Assembly (NCBI GenBank): GCA_002633005.1
Contig: NMRA01000200.1
Coordinates: 528,527 to 592,526 of the forward strand
Direction: 5' to 3'
DNA length: 64,000 nucleotides
Source: Phoronis australis
Lineage: Eukaryota > Phoronida > Phoronidae
Shown: in pieces, positions 45,701 through 57,700 of the stretch
Position numbering within the stretch: the first letter of the stretch is position 1
How the letters are laid out: each line of letters opens with the position of its first letter
Notes under the pieces: model-generated
Databases searched by the model: none
What the model saw: the letters and a program-made list of their open reading frames with translations, nothing else
What the model was told of the DNA's origin: nothing
Position numbers and translations under genes: made by a program

Positions 45701-48700
45701 GCAACCACTTGCACCATTTGTTTATCTAGTAAATGACTGGTGTTTTCTTTCAGATTCCTCATGCCAAAAGAAAGAAAAATACTTGCTGAAAGTGTTCAGC
45801 CGCAAGATGGTAACTCAACAGTAGACAGGAAGTTAGGAACTGGTGTTGGTGCTGGAGTAAGTGTGAGACAGTGTTATCACTAGTTATAAACGTGGCACAC
45901 AAATGAATGCACAGTGCCAATACATGGACAAAAAGCATTCAGTACAGGCCAAACAAGTTCACATACAAAATGACCCAAAATTCCACATCATGATGGGTGG
46001 GTGGAAGTTAAATTCATTGTCAGAATGGTCTTTCCTTGTGAGGATGAAAGGGAATTAAAGGGAAAGATGATTGCGCCATTCTGTAATTAGAGTCTTGCTG
46101 TCGTAATATGTATTAATAGCCATTTTTGCTGTAAACAAAATTAACAGTCATGACGAGGGGGGAAACAGTATTTTATCTTATTAGCTTATCTTGTACTGTA
46201 GTTGGTTCTGGGTTTTTTGAAAATTTATGATGTGATATTCAAGATCCTCACTGTTTCAAAAGTCCACCCAAGATGAGGAAAAAGATGCATGGGTGGGGGG
46301 CTGATGGTACTCATGCGTACAACACAGTATTTATACAGTAATTATACCATGATGTTTAAAATCTTTCTTGGGTTTGTCGGGCTTCTCAAATAAGTGAGAT
46401 GTGGCTGAAATGGATGCAGGTGGGCCCATAATGAGGTGCAGGTGGGCCCATAATGAGGTGCAGGTGGGCCCATAAAGTAATGAGGTGCAAGTTTCAAAAG
46501 GAGTGCAGATCAGAATACTTTTTGACCTCTTAAATGTTAAGACTTGCTCACAGTTTGTTCTCAAAAACTTTAAATACGAACGTCTTGACAAACTACTGCC
46601 ATTGCTAGAGTACTTAAAATCCAAGACACTCTATATAGATTTATCTTAGCCTGTTTACACTTGTGAATTCCCAAATTGAACTAATTAGGGCGTAGCTGTT
46701 ATGTGTATACAAAAATCAATAAAAATATGTCCAATGTTGCTGGGGGACATTCAATTAATCTTATTCTAGGTGGGTAAAATGTTGCGGTTTGTAACCCTTA
46801 TTTAATTATGTAGTATTATAAAGGATATATTAATCAGAATTTTTGCTTGATAAAACAAAACAAATGTAGAACTTTTTGTAATGTGTAGATACTTCTATAT
46901 GAAATGAAGTCACACTGTGTCCTACAGTGGACTAGCTAACATTCAAAGACGGAAAATGTCGGACATGGAATATGTTCTGTAAAATTTTAACCAATTTCTT
47001 TTCCGTTGACCTTTTGAATGAAGTTAGCAGGTGCACCAAAAATATCATAATATACAATGTCATAGTTTTTATGCTGTCATCCCTGTCTGTCCGTCGCCCG
47101 TCCATCCGGCGTCCATTCAGCATCTGGCGTCTGCTGCTCTATCTCTAAAACCCTTTGATGTATGTGCATGAAATTTGGCACGTGTTCCTTTCATGGATGG
47201 AATGGCATGAGTGAATTTTCAGACGGATCCGACTACCAGTGTGTCCCCTAGTGGCAATTTTAGTTTTTTACATTTACCTCTGTATCTTCAAAGGTCCTCC
47301 ATGGAGTTTATAAAATTAGGCAAATAGGCATCTATTTGTGAGTTGATGCTACCCTCCCGTTCTCGGATAGATTCGAGGTAGGTTGTGTCACTTAGTGGCC
47401 ATTTTTTGCTGTTTTCAAGTCTGTTTTTGGCATCCGCTCCTCTGCCAACCAAACTTCTGTAAGGATGATTGTGTAAATTGTCTAACTGTAAAGAGGACAG
47501 CTGATGATGGTTTTCCGACAACTTTGACTACTGTGGTGCCTCCTTGTGGCAGTTTTGTGTTTTTGTATCTATGGCTGTATAAACCCTGTGCAGGATCTTT
47601 ATTAAAGTTGACATAACTTCATTAGGTAGTCCTCTGTCATTGCTACCATGTTTCCTTGCATTGAGAAAATCTCACCGACGAGTATATTCACATTATTAGG
47701 ATTAGACCTAACAAATCTTTGGCCAACGAAGAACAGTCTTCTATTTGTAAATTATTGTCAATTGTGCACAACCTCGCAGACTTCATGCGAGTAACGAATT
47801 TGATCGAAGAGATTTCCAAGATTGCACATCTCTACTGCTAAGGTGCACTAGTGCGAATCCATGCTCACAAGTCTGACAGTTATGTCTGCTAATGAGGCAG
47901 AACTGACATTCATAAACTACTGTATTTGACTGTGTCCATTTAGTAACCATTTAAAAGGTGTGCAAAGTGAATAGTTCTTAAATTTCTTAAATTATTGATT
48001 GCATTTTTTTGCAAATGAGCTCAGTTCCAATCATTCACAATCGCGACTCTTGAATCTTAAACGACTCATTTTCAAAACAGGGACAACATCGAGGCACAGG
48101 GGTATTTCATTTCAGTGTTGAGGCGACTTGCGAGTGGCTTTAGATTTGGGAAGACTGGATGCGACTCTCTGACTTGGTGAAAACTGGCAGTGCATTAATT
48201 TCCGATGCGGTGGGTGAGGTTGAAATACTGGGGATAAACTTCTCAGTCGGGCTGTGAAATGATGCGATCTTGATATATATTTTGTGAATGTATCATGGTT
48301 GATAATTCATCAATATACCTACTTCATATTCTTTTCAAAATGCAAGTAAGCATTTGACATTTTCCTGTATTCATAAAAAATGCTTTGGAGCCCACTTTCG
48401 TACGCGCACTAAACCCAAACAATTAAAGTTTAGTAATACTCTGGCGTTGTTCTCAATATCATTACAAGGAACGTAAATGCGTCTAAACCGAAATGTGTAT
48501 TTTTGCATATGGAAAAAAATTCATACATTTTCAGGGATAGTGAACCTTTGGAGTAATGCCTTCGAAGTAGTGAGCTGTTTTCATTTCCAACGCTATGAGC
48601 AACTTAAGCAACCTTTAGTTACAAAAAATTCTTCAATTCATTCTTTGACTAAATGTTTTCGTCTGAGCACGTGGTATAGTATAATCATTCATTTTTAAAA

Positions 48701-51700
48701 GCATGCATGGTTTGAAAGTTTGGCAGAGGGTAATGCTCAGTAATAAAAAGAACTTTGTGGACCACAATACACCCAAATTTGTGTCCCGAACTGTCATAGT
48801 ATCCTCATTTCTTGGATTAGATCTATGAATTCCGTCTTATCTCAGAAAACTGGAGCCCCCAAGAGTCTTCGTTGCGTATACGGATTTCTCTTCTGCCGGA
48901 TTTAGCTATGGAAAAAAATGGCTGATGTTTGCGAAATATGACCAAAAGGTCTATCGTTCGAACCATTCTACACAATGCTGGCTACGGGCCTGTACAGGTA
49001 GAGACAGAATGTTGAGGTACAAGTGTTACTTTTCTTGTCCAGGCTAATGAACAAGGCATTTGATTTGAGAATGAAACACTGAAGTGCAAGGGTGGATATT
49101 GGCCATATGCAAGCGATGGAATGTGGGTGGTCAAAAGTGAGATAGTGGAAATTTCTTGAGAGGGTATTTAGCCAAAAGAGGGCATGGACATGCACAAGAT
49201 TGTTTGTTAGAAGTACCTGTTTCCAAATAAAGGCCGTCGACCAGAATTTTTGGTAGTATAATTATGCAGACTTGCGGAATTAGTTGAAATTCTAATCAAT
49301 ATTTGGTTGTTCAGAAGTCACATGATCCCATTTGTATCTGCAGAATGCCGAGTCTGAGGAGCCAGTCAAGCTTCAAGGGATTATTGCAAGTTTAGGTCAG
49401 AGCCAACCTGAAGACATCGAGGGAGAAGACAGGCAGTTGGGCAGACTACAATTTAGTTTAGTTTATGATATACCCGAACAAACTCTGGTGGTTAGAGTAA
49501 GTTTCTTGTTTGTAGCATGCCAAATGATAAGATCATATTCAAAAGTTGTTTGCGAATTTTTGATTTTTTTGAAGCCTGATGACCAAAAAACAACCAATAC
49601 GTAATATACTCAATTGCCAACATGTCTGCATTTACAAAGATCATTTTAAGGTTGTATAGGAAGCCAAAGAGCTTATCAGCAAGTTTGTATTTTAAGCCAA
49701 ATATCTAATCTACAAAACTATAGATTTTAAATCAGTCAAAGTATATCTTTTCTGAAAGTAGATATCTTTTAAAATTTAATTACTGACTTAATATTATGGT
49801 TATGTAGGACCCTACAGAATTGTTCATATTTAGTTTGGTGCCTGGCCTGCCCTCTGGTGCTAATGTGGTGTTACAAAATTGTCTTATTTATTGCAGAATG
49901 CTTTGATTGTATTTCCATTGTGCCATATGAGCTAGTAATTAATTGATGCAATCTCTCAAATCATGTGCTGCTTGGTCAATGTGATATATTCTGTAGTTCT
50001 TAAATGGTGCCGAAATAACATTCTTGTCATTTCCTGTTTTTTACTAGTCTTCTGTGTTCTTAGATTACTGTTGATGTTTGCTATTGTTTTGTTTCTGATA
50101 GATAGTGAAAGCCAGAGATCTGACAGCCAAGGACTTCTCTGGCACCAGTGATCCATATGTTAGGGCAGTATTACTTCCTGACAAGAAACACAAGTTAGAG
50201 ACTAAGGTGAAGAAAAGGAATCTCAATCCTGTCTGGAACGAAGTTTTCTGTTTTGAAGGTCCGTTTCACAATTCATTGTCATGTTGAAAAGTCAGAATTA
50301 TAAAATCAAATAGTAAATTAAAATAGCTTTTTGAAACTGCACACTACTTGTGGACGTATCCTGGAGATCATGAAATACAGTAACTATGTTTAACAAAATG
50401 GTTTCAAAATGTTCTTTCATTGTCATAATAGCAGTTAGTATTCAGCATCAAAAACTTGAATATTATTCACCTGTGTATGATGTAATTAAATGCCCTGTTT
50501 TTGCAAGAATTTGGTAACCCTGTGCTGCTCGGCCTCAGTGATGCTAACCCACTTTACATGCAGTGTACATAAAACTTGTAATATACACTTGTCTTGTACT
50601 CTGAATTTAGCTGTTCTTTTGAGGTCAAACTGAAGTTGCATACATCAAACTCTTGTAAGTCAAGTTTGTACCGTTGAATCTTCCCATAAAAGTAATCGTT
50701 GTACTCCATTGGGTCCATGGTGTCACGTTGTGTAATAAGAAATGCTAACTCCACATATTAAAATAAAAAAAAAGATTTCCACCCCAAAACAGAAAAGTTT
50801 TCAAAAGATGGCGCTGCATGGATCTCTGTTAGGAGTTGACAAGTGACTTAAAATGTTCTCATCATTTGTGTGTCACACTTTTGCACTGATTTTAGAAAAA
50901 TATGACCGCTTTTGACAGATATTAGCAATGACTGTGCCTTCTCTTATAAAATGAAGTAATGCTCTGTAACCCTAGACATCTTTGAAAAATTTGGAATAAT
51001 GTTTGAAGAGTCCTTAAAAAGTCCACTACACTGCCAAGCATGACCTGCGCTTTTGCTGAATTTTCACAACTGCAGGGAAAGACCAGCCACTAAGAACCAT
51101 AATATCTATTCTTTGGCACTATGAGTTAGTGTGTTTTTATGCGCCCACATATTTATATGTGGACGCATTATGCCGTCATCTCTGTCCGTCCGTCCGTCCG
51201 TCCGTCCGTCCGGGCGGCGTCCGTCCGGCGTCTGGCGTCCGGCGTCCGCTGCTCTATCTCCAAAACCCTTTGACATACGTTCATGAAATTTGGCACATAT
51301 GTTCCATTCATGAATGGGACGGCATGTGCGAACTTTCGGACGGATCCGACTACCGGTGTGCCCCCTAGTGGCAATTTTAGTTTTTTACGCTTACCTTTGT
51401 ATCTTCAAAAGTCCTGAACGGATTTTCATGAAATTTGGTATGTAGGCACCTATTAGTGAGATGACGCTATCCTACTGTTTTCAGATGGATTCGACGTAGT
51501 TTGCGCCACCTAGTGGCCATTTTTACTGTTTTCGAGTCTGTATTTTTGCGTCCACCCCTCTATCAACCAAACCGCTCAAAGGATGATTGTGAAAATTGGC
51601 GTGTATGTGCTTACTATAAGGAAGACAGCTGACAATGATTTTCAGACGATTTGGACTACTGTGGCGCCTCCTAGTGGCAGTTTTGTTTTTTTGCGCCCAT

Positions 51701-54700
51701 GGCTGTATCTCCCAAACCGTTTGCAGGATCTTTACTAAATTTAGCAAGTGTATTTATGTGATGTTGACAACGGACGATGACGACTTTAGGATGATTCTGA
51801 CTACCGGTATGCCTCTAGTGGCAATTTTAGTATTTGCCTCTAGTGGCAATTTTAGTATTTTACATTGACCTCTGTATTTTCATAGGTCTTCAGGTGTATA
51901 CTTTGTGTTACTTCGTGACTGTGAAGGAAAAGTTCCAAGTAGAAATTTGTTTCTGGCATTCTAATGCTGTGCTAATCTCGTATGTTGGTAAATTTGTTTT
52001 TAATTCTATGTTTCTGTGGTGCTTTAAGCAACTGGTGTATAGGATGTGCTTGTATTATGAAGATTACTCACATTTTGCCCCTAGCCTATTGAGGAGACAA
52101 TGACCATGCCTTTCCATTTTGCAAAGTATGCCCTCTACTGGCCACTTTATGGTACCAATAAACAACCCTAGAAGGATACCGTATGCGGTGCAATTGTGGG
52201 CGCATTTCAACGCTCCGCGTTGCTCTTGTTATTACTTATTTGAATCCCCAATGACGTATTAGCTGGTGACAGAACAAGGTTTGGTGGAAATCACCAAAAC
52301 AGGGTTTACTATCATTTTAATGTTGCAATAAAAGAAAATGTAAACAGTGTAAACATCCAGTACTCTTCTGCTTGTTTCAGGTTTCCCTCACGAGAAGTTA
52401 CAATCTCGTACATTACAGCTGACTGTAATAGATTTTGACAGGTTTAGCCGCGACGATCCCATAGGAGAAGTTCTAATCCCTTTGGCTGCAATTTATTTAT
52501 TTGAAGAAAAAACATTTTGGAAGTATTTACAGCCATGCAGCAAGACAAGGGTACGTAAACTGTACTGTGTACTAATAAGGTTAAACACTCGGCTACAGTG
52601 TAACTGTACAGTGTCACCTGAACAATTACTATTGTTATTGATAGATTAATTCTTATTGACACATGACCAAGCAAAAACGCTGTACCTTGACAGTTTTGGC
52701 TACTCACAGCAGCCATCTTCGGAAGCTATTGGACACTAGGTGGCGAGATGATGACACTGTTCCAAATTTTAGACAGTTTAGACCCCCCATCGTCTCTGTT
52801 CATTAATGAGCCACTTTTTTCACCCAAATAAACTCTCTAATCTGTCTAATAACAAATCTGCAGTCACGGACCATGCTATTGCTTTTAACCACGTAATTAA
52901 CTGGAAAGACGCTTGTCCTGTCAAGTCTGAAAATAACTTGAGATCTAGATGGATTAGAGAGCCTATTTGGGTGAAAAAAGTGGCTCAGTTATGAACAGAG
53001 ACGATGGGGGGTATAAATTGTTTAAAATTTTGAACAGTGTCATCACCTTGCCACCTAGTGTCTATTATAGCTTCCGAAGATGGCTGCTGTGAGTAGCCGA
53101 AACTGTCAAGGTACAGCGTTTTTGCTTGGTTGTGTCAATAAGAATTAATCTATCTGTTCTCTACCAACCTTATGAAATTATTTAGTGCTATTCTTATTGG
53201 TGACTTGATAATAGAAATTACAAATTTTGCAAAAACTTGATCAAATCATTTCTGCCTTGCATGACGTCATTGCTGCTATATAGGTAGGTATCATCTAACT
53301 GAGTAATTATGTTAATTCTAAAATAAGTTTTGCTTAATTCTTTTTATGCACCCACATATTTATATGTGGTCGCATATTGCCGTCACCTCTGTCTGGTGTC
53401 CATCATCCAGTGGCCGCAGCTGTATCTCCTAAACGCCTTACAGGATCTTGATGAGATTTGACAGATGTGTTTCTATGAAGCTGACGACAGAAGACGACAA
53501 ATTTTGTACCTCTCTGACTACCGGTGTACCTCCTAGTGGCAATTTTATTTTTTTACACTTACCTCTGTATCTTCGGAGGTCCTCAACGGATTTTCATAAA
53601 ATGTGCTATTAGCGAGATGATGCCGTCCTCTCATTTTCGCACGGATTTGAGGTACTTTGCACCACCTAGTGGCCATTTTTACTGTTTTCGAGTCTGTTTT
53701 TTGGTGTCCGTCCTTCTATCAACCAAACCGCTCGAGGGATGATTTTGAAAATCGGCATATATGCTCCTACCATGAAGAGGGCATCTGATGATGATTTTCC
53801 GACGACTTCGGCAACTGTGGCCCATCCTAGTGTCAGTTTTGTTTGTTTTTGCGCTCTTGGCTAAATCTCCTAAACGCTCCACAGGATCGTTATTGAATTT
53901 TGCTGGTGTATTTATATAAAGTTGACAACAGAGGATGATGACTTTTGGACGGATTTGGACGACCAGTGTGTCCCCTAGGGGCAATTTTAATTTTTTACGT
54001 TTACCTCTGTATTTTCAAACCTGGTTAACGGATTTTTGTAAAATTTGGCAGATAAGCATTTATTAGAGAAGTGATGCTATCTTCTGGGTTTTGGTTGAAT
54101 TTGAGGCATTTTACATCACCTAGTGGCCATTTTTACTGTTTTCGAGTCTGTTTTTTGGCATCTGCCCCTCTTTTAACAAAACCACTCTAAGGATGATTGT
54201 AGAAATTGGCATGTATGTTCCTAATGTGAAGAGGAGGGTTGTCGATGATTTTCCGACTAACTTGACAACTGTGGCGCCTCCCAGTGACATTTTTTAGAGC
54301 CTAAACCCTCTGCAGGATCTTAATTAAATTTAGCAAGTGTATTTATATCTACTTGACAACAAACGACGACGACTTTCGGATGGATCAAACTACTGGTGTT
54401 CCCCTTAGTGGCAATTTTAGTTTTTTAATTTTACCTCAGAGTCTGTATCTTCAAAGGTCCTCAACGGAATTTTCATAAAGTTTTGCAGGTAGGCATCTAT
54501 TAGTGAGCTGATACTATCCTTTGGTTTTCAGTTTGATTCATGATACTTTGGGCCACCTAGCAGCCATTTTTACTGTTTTAGAGTCTTGTTATTTGGCATT
54601 TGACCCTCTGTTAATAAAACCACTCTAAGGATGTTTGTGGAAATTAGGATGTATGTTCTTAATGTGAAGAGGAAGTCTGACAATGATTTTCTGACAACTT

Positions 54701-57700
54701 CTGAGTGGCGCCTCATAATGGCAGTTTTTTTGCCTAAAGCTTCCTACTGGCAATTTCGTTTTTTCGTTTTCCTTAGTTTCTCAAAAGTTCCTTGAAGGAT
54801 TTTTATGAAATTTGGTAAATATCTTTGTCACATACCAGTTTTCAGATGGATTCGACGTATTTTGCATCATCTAATGGCCATTTTTATGTTCCAAATAAAC
54901 ACCCCATGAAGCACACCATTTGCTATGCATTTGTGGGTGCATTTCAATGCTCCGCGTTGCTCTTGTTTTGAGATTACTAGTACTTGGACTGGGAGGTTTT
55001 CACGTTTGGAATGACTACAAGCACGTATCACTTTTTTCCACACAAATTGCATGATATTACTTTTATGTCATATGAGGTAAAAAACATGGCTTATTGTCTT
55101 TCATTTCCAGATACAATCCTGTCATAAAAGGACATCAACTGTCACTTTTTACTCTGTGTTGATCAGTCTTATCGTGCTCTGTGTTGATCGGCCTTAGCAT
55201 GCTCTGTGTTGATCGGACTTAGTGTGCCCTGTGTTGATCAGCCTTAGTGTGCCCTGTGTTGATCGGCCTTAGCGTGGTCTGTCTTTTCAGATTGAAAAGA
55301 ATGTGAACACTCAAACTGATTCTGCCTTGGTGCAAGAGTTTTAAAGTGTTCCTTCTACATTTCTAGAAACCCATAAATTCATAAAGAGCAGCAGATTTTC
55401 TAAAGAATCTTCAAGTGCATACCATTAGGTATTATAACAGCCACTTTAAATAGGCTTCTACAGCTGTCAATTAAGGTTTCAATTTTCATAAAACGAGTCT
55501 TTCTGCAAATACTTTTCCAAGTCAGGATAAGGTGCATTTGTATTATTCTGGTGGAAATTGATAAAGTACTCTGCGGTGTTTTTGTGTTGTTAGTTATGTT
55601 GCAGGCAACTTTAAGTGAGTATGACAATTTGGGTACTGAATTCTCACTCACAATATATAGGAGATAGTCCTGAACTCAACTACACTTTTGTGTTTTAATT
55701 CTAGATACCTTTTGTACAAAGTCACTTCTGTTAATTGTACATAGAATAACTGTTAAATTTACAAGCATGTGCTGATGAAGCAATTCATAGTTGATAGAAT
55801 ACTGCTATTGACTGGTTTAATTAAACAAGTCACTTCTGCGATGAAAAAACAAGTGCATTGCCAAGTAAACTAGAAAGATCTTGATTACGCCATTTCTTTT
55901 AAATCTTCATCCATATTCGATGGATCGATTCCTCTTTTTCATGCCTACTATGACAACTGAGTGACTGGATATTTTGTCTGCAGTGAAGATAGCAATTACT
56001 ATCCATTGCATGTATGTTGCTTCCTTCTGTCCGTAAAATGGTGGTTGTGCCAAGTGCCCCCATGGTTTGGAGTGACCCCATGGTTTGGAGTGACCCCATT
56101 GCACTAAACCTTCCCCAATGGGTCCTGTTGAAGTATGAAATTGGTGTGCTCTCATTCTTGTGTCTGCAGGGTAAAAAGGGAGAACTCCTCGTCTCACTTT
56201 GCTACCAGCCTACTGCAGGAAGGGTTACCGTGGTTATCATGAAGGCACGTGAACTGAAGGCTAAAGATGTTACAGGTACTTCAGGTAAGCAACACAATAC
56301 AGGTGGAAACTCATGAAGGGAATTATGTTGAACACAAATAGGTACTACATGGTAGTGATTCAGTTTACCTTTTTTATGTAACCACATCTTTATATGTAGA
56401 CATATTATGCGGTCATCCCTGTCCGTCCAACCATCCAGTGTCGGCTCGTCTACAGCTCTATCTCCAAAACCTTTTGACGTATGTTCATGAAATTTTGCAC
56501 GTGTTCTTTTCATTAATGAGATGACATAAGTGAACTTTCGGATGGATCCGACTACCAGTGTGCCCCCTAGTGGCAATTTTAGTTTTTATGTTTACCTCTG
56601 TATCTTCAAAGATCCTCATCGGATATTCATTAAATTTGGCATATAGGTATCTATTAGTGAGATGACACTATCCTCCATTTTAGGATGGATGTATTTTGCG
56701 CCACCTACTGGCCATTTTTACTGTTTTCAAGTTGTTTTTTTGGCGTTCTCCCCTCTATCAAACCAAACCGCTCTAAGATGATTGTGAAAATTGGCATATA
56801 TGTTCTTATGAAGAGGACGGCTGACAATGATTTTCCAACGACTTCGACTACTGTGGCGCGTCCTAATGGCAGTTTTTTTTTGTGCCCATGGCTGTATATC
56901 CTAAACTCTCTGCAGGATCTTTACTAAATTTAGCAAGTCTATTTATATGAAGATGACAACATACGACGATGATTTTCGTACGGATCTGACTACCGGTGTG
57001 GCCCTAGTGGCAGTTTTAGTTTTTTACGTTTACCTCTGTATGTTCAAAGGTCCTCAACGGCTTATCATAAAATTTGGAATATACTAGGCATCTTTTGGTG
57101 AGATGACATTATCCTCCCTTTTTCGGATGGATTCGAGGTATTTTGCGCCGCCTAGTGGTCATTTTTGCTGTTTTCAAGTCCGTCTCTCTATCAAATCAAC
57201 CAAACCATTCTTAGGATGATTTTCAAAATTGGCGTATATGTTCTCAGTGTAAAGAGCATGGTTGATGATGACGACGACTTTGACTACTGTGGCTCCTCCT
57301 AGTGGCATTTTTTTGCGCCCAGAGCTGTATCTTCTAGACTCGCTGCAGAATCTATTATATTTTGCAAGACTGTATTTATATGAAGTTAACAACAGCCGAC
57401 AATGACTTTCAGACAGATCCAGTGAATGTTGTGCCCTCTAGTAGCAATTTCATTTTTTCCATTTTCCTTTGTTTCTCTGAAGTTCCTTGACAGATTTTTA
57501 TGAAATTTTGGTAAATAGCTTGCATTAATTTAAAGAAATGATGTGTTCCTGTTTTTGGATGGATTCGATTTATTTTGTGCAATCCAGTGGCCATTTTTAT
57601 GATACAAATAAACAACCCTAGAAACACACATTTGGGGTGCATTCGTGGGCACATTTCAATACTCCGCATTGTTCTTCTTATTAACATTTAAATGTTTTAA

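Larger units (their letters stand above)
45857..49343 (+). other. Large synaptotagmin intron
   Basis: Holds a copy of the old dispersed repeat (about 45905-46200), a 22-bp repeat and the CTCF-motif repeat copy C. The rest, including 47613-49343, shows nothing recognisable. Confidence 0.6.

Noticed and set aside
51129-51368. Open frames of about 70-80 codons on both strands over [10 protein letters not shown]-like text
   Set aside because: Caused by a GTCC simple repeat in the head of the large repeat family.
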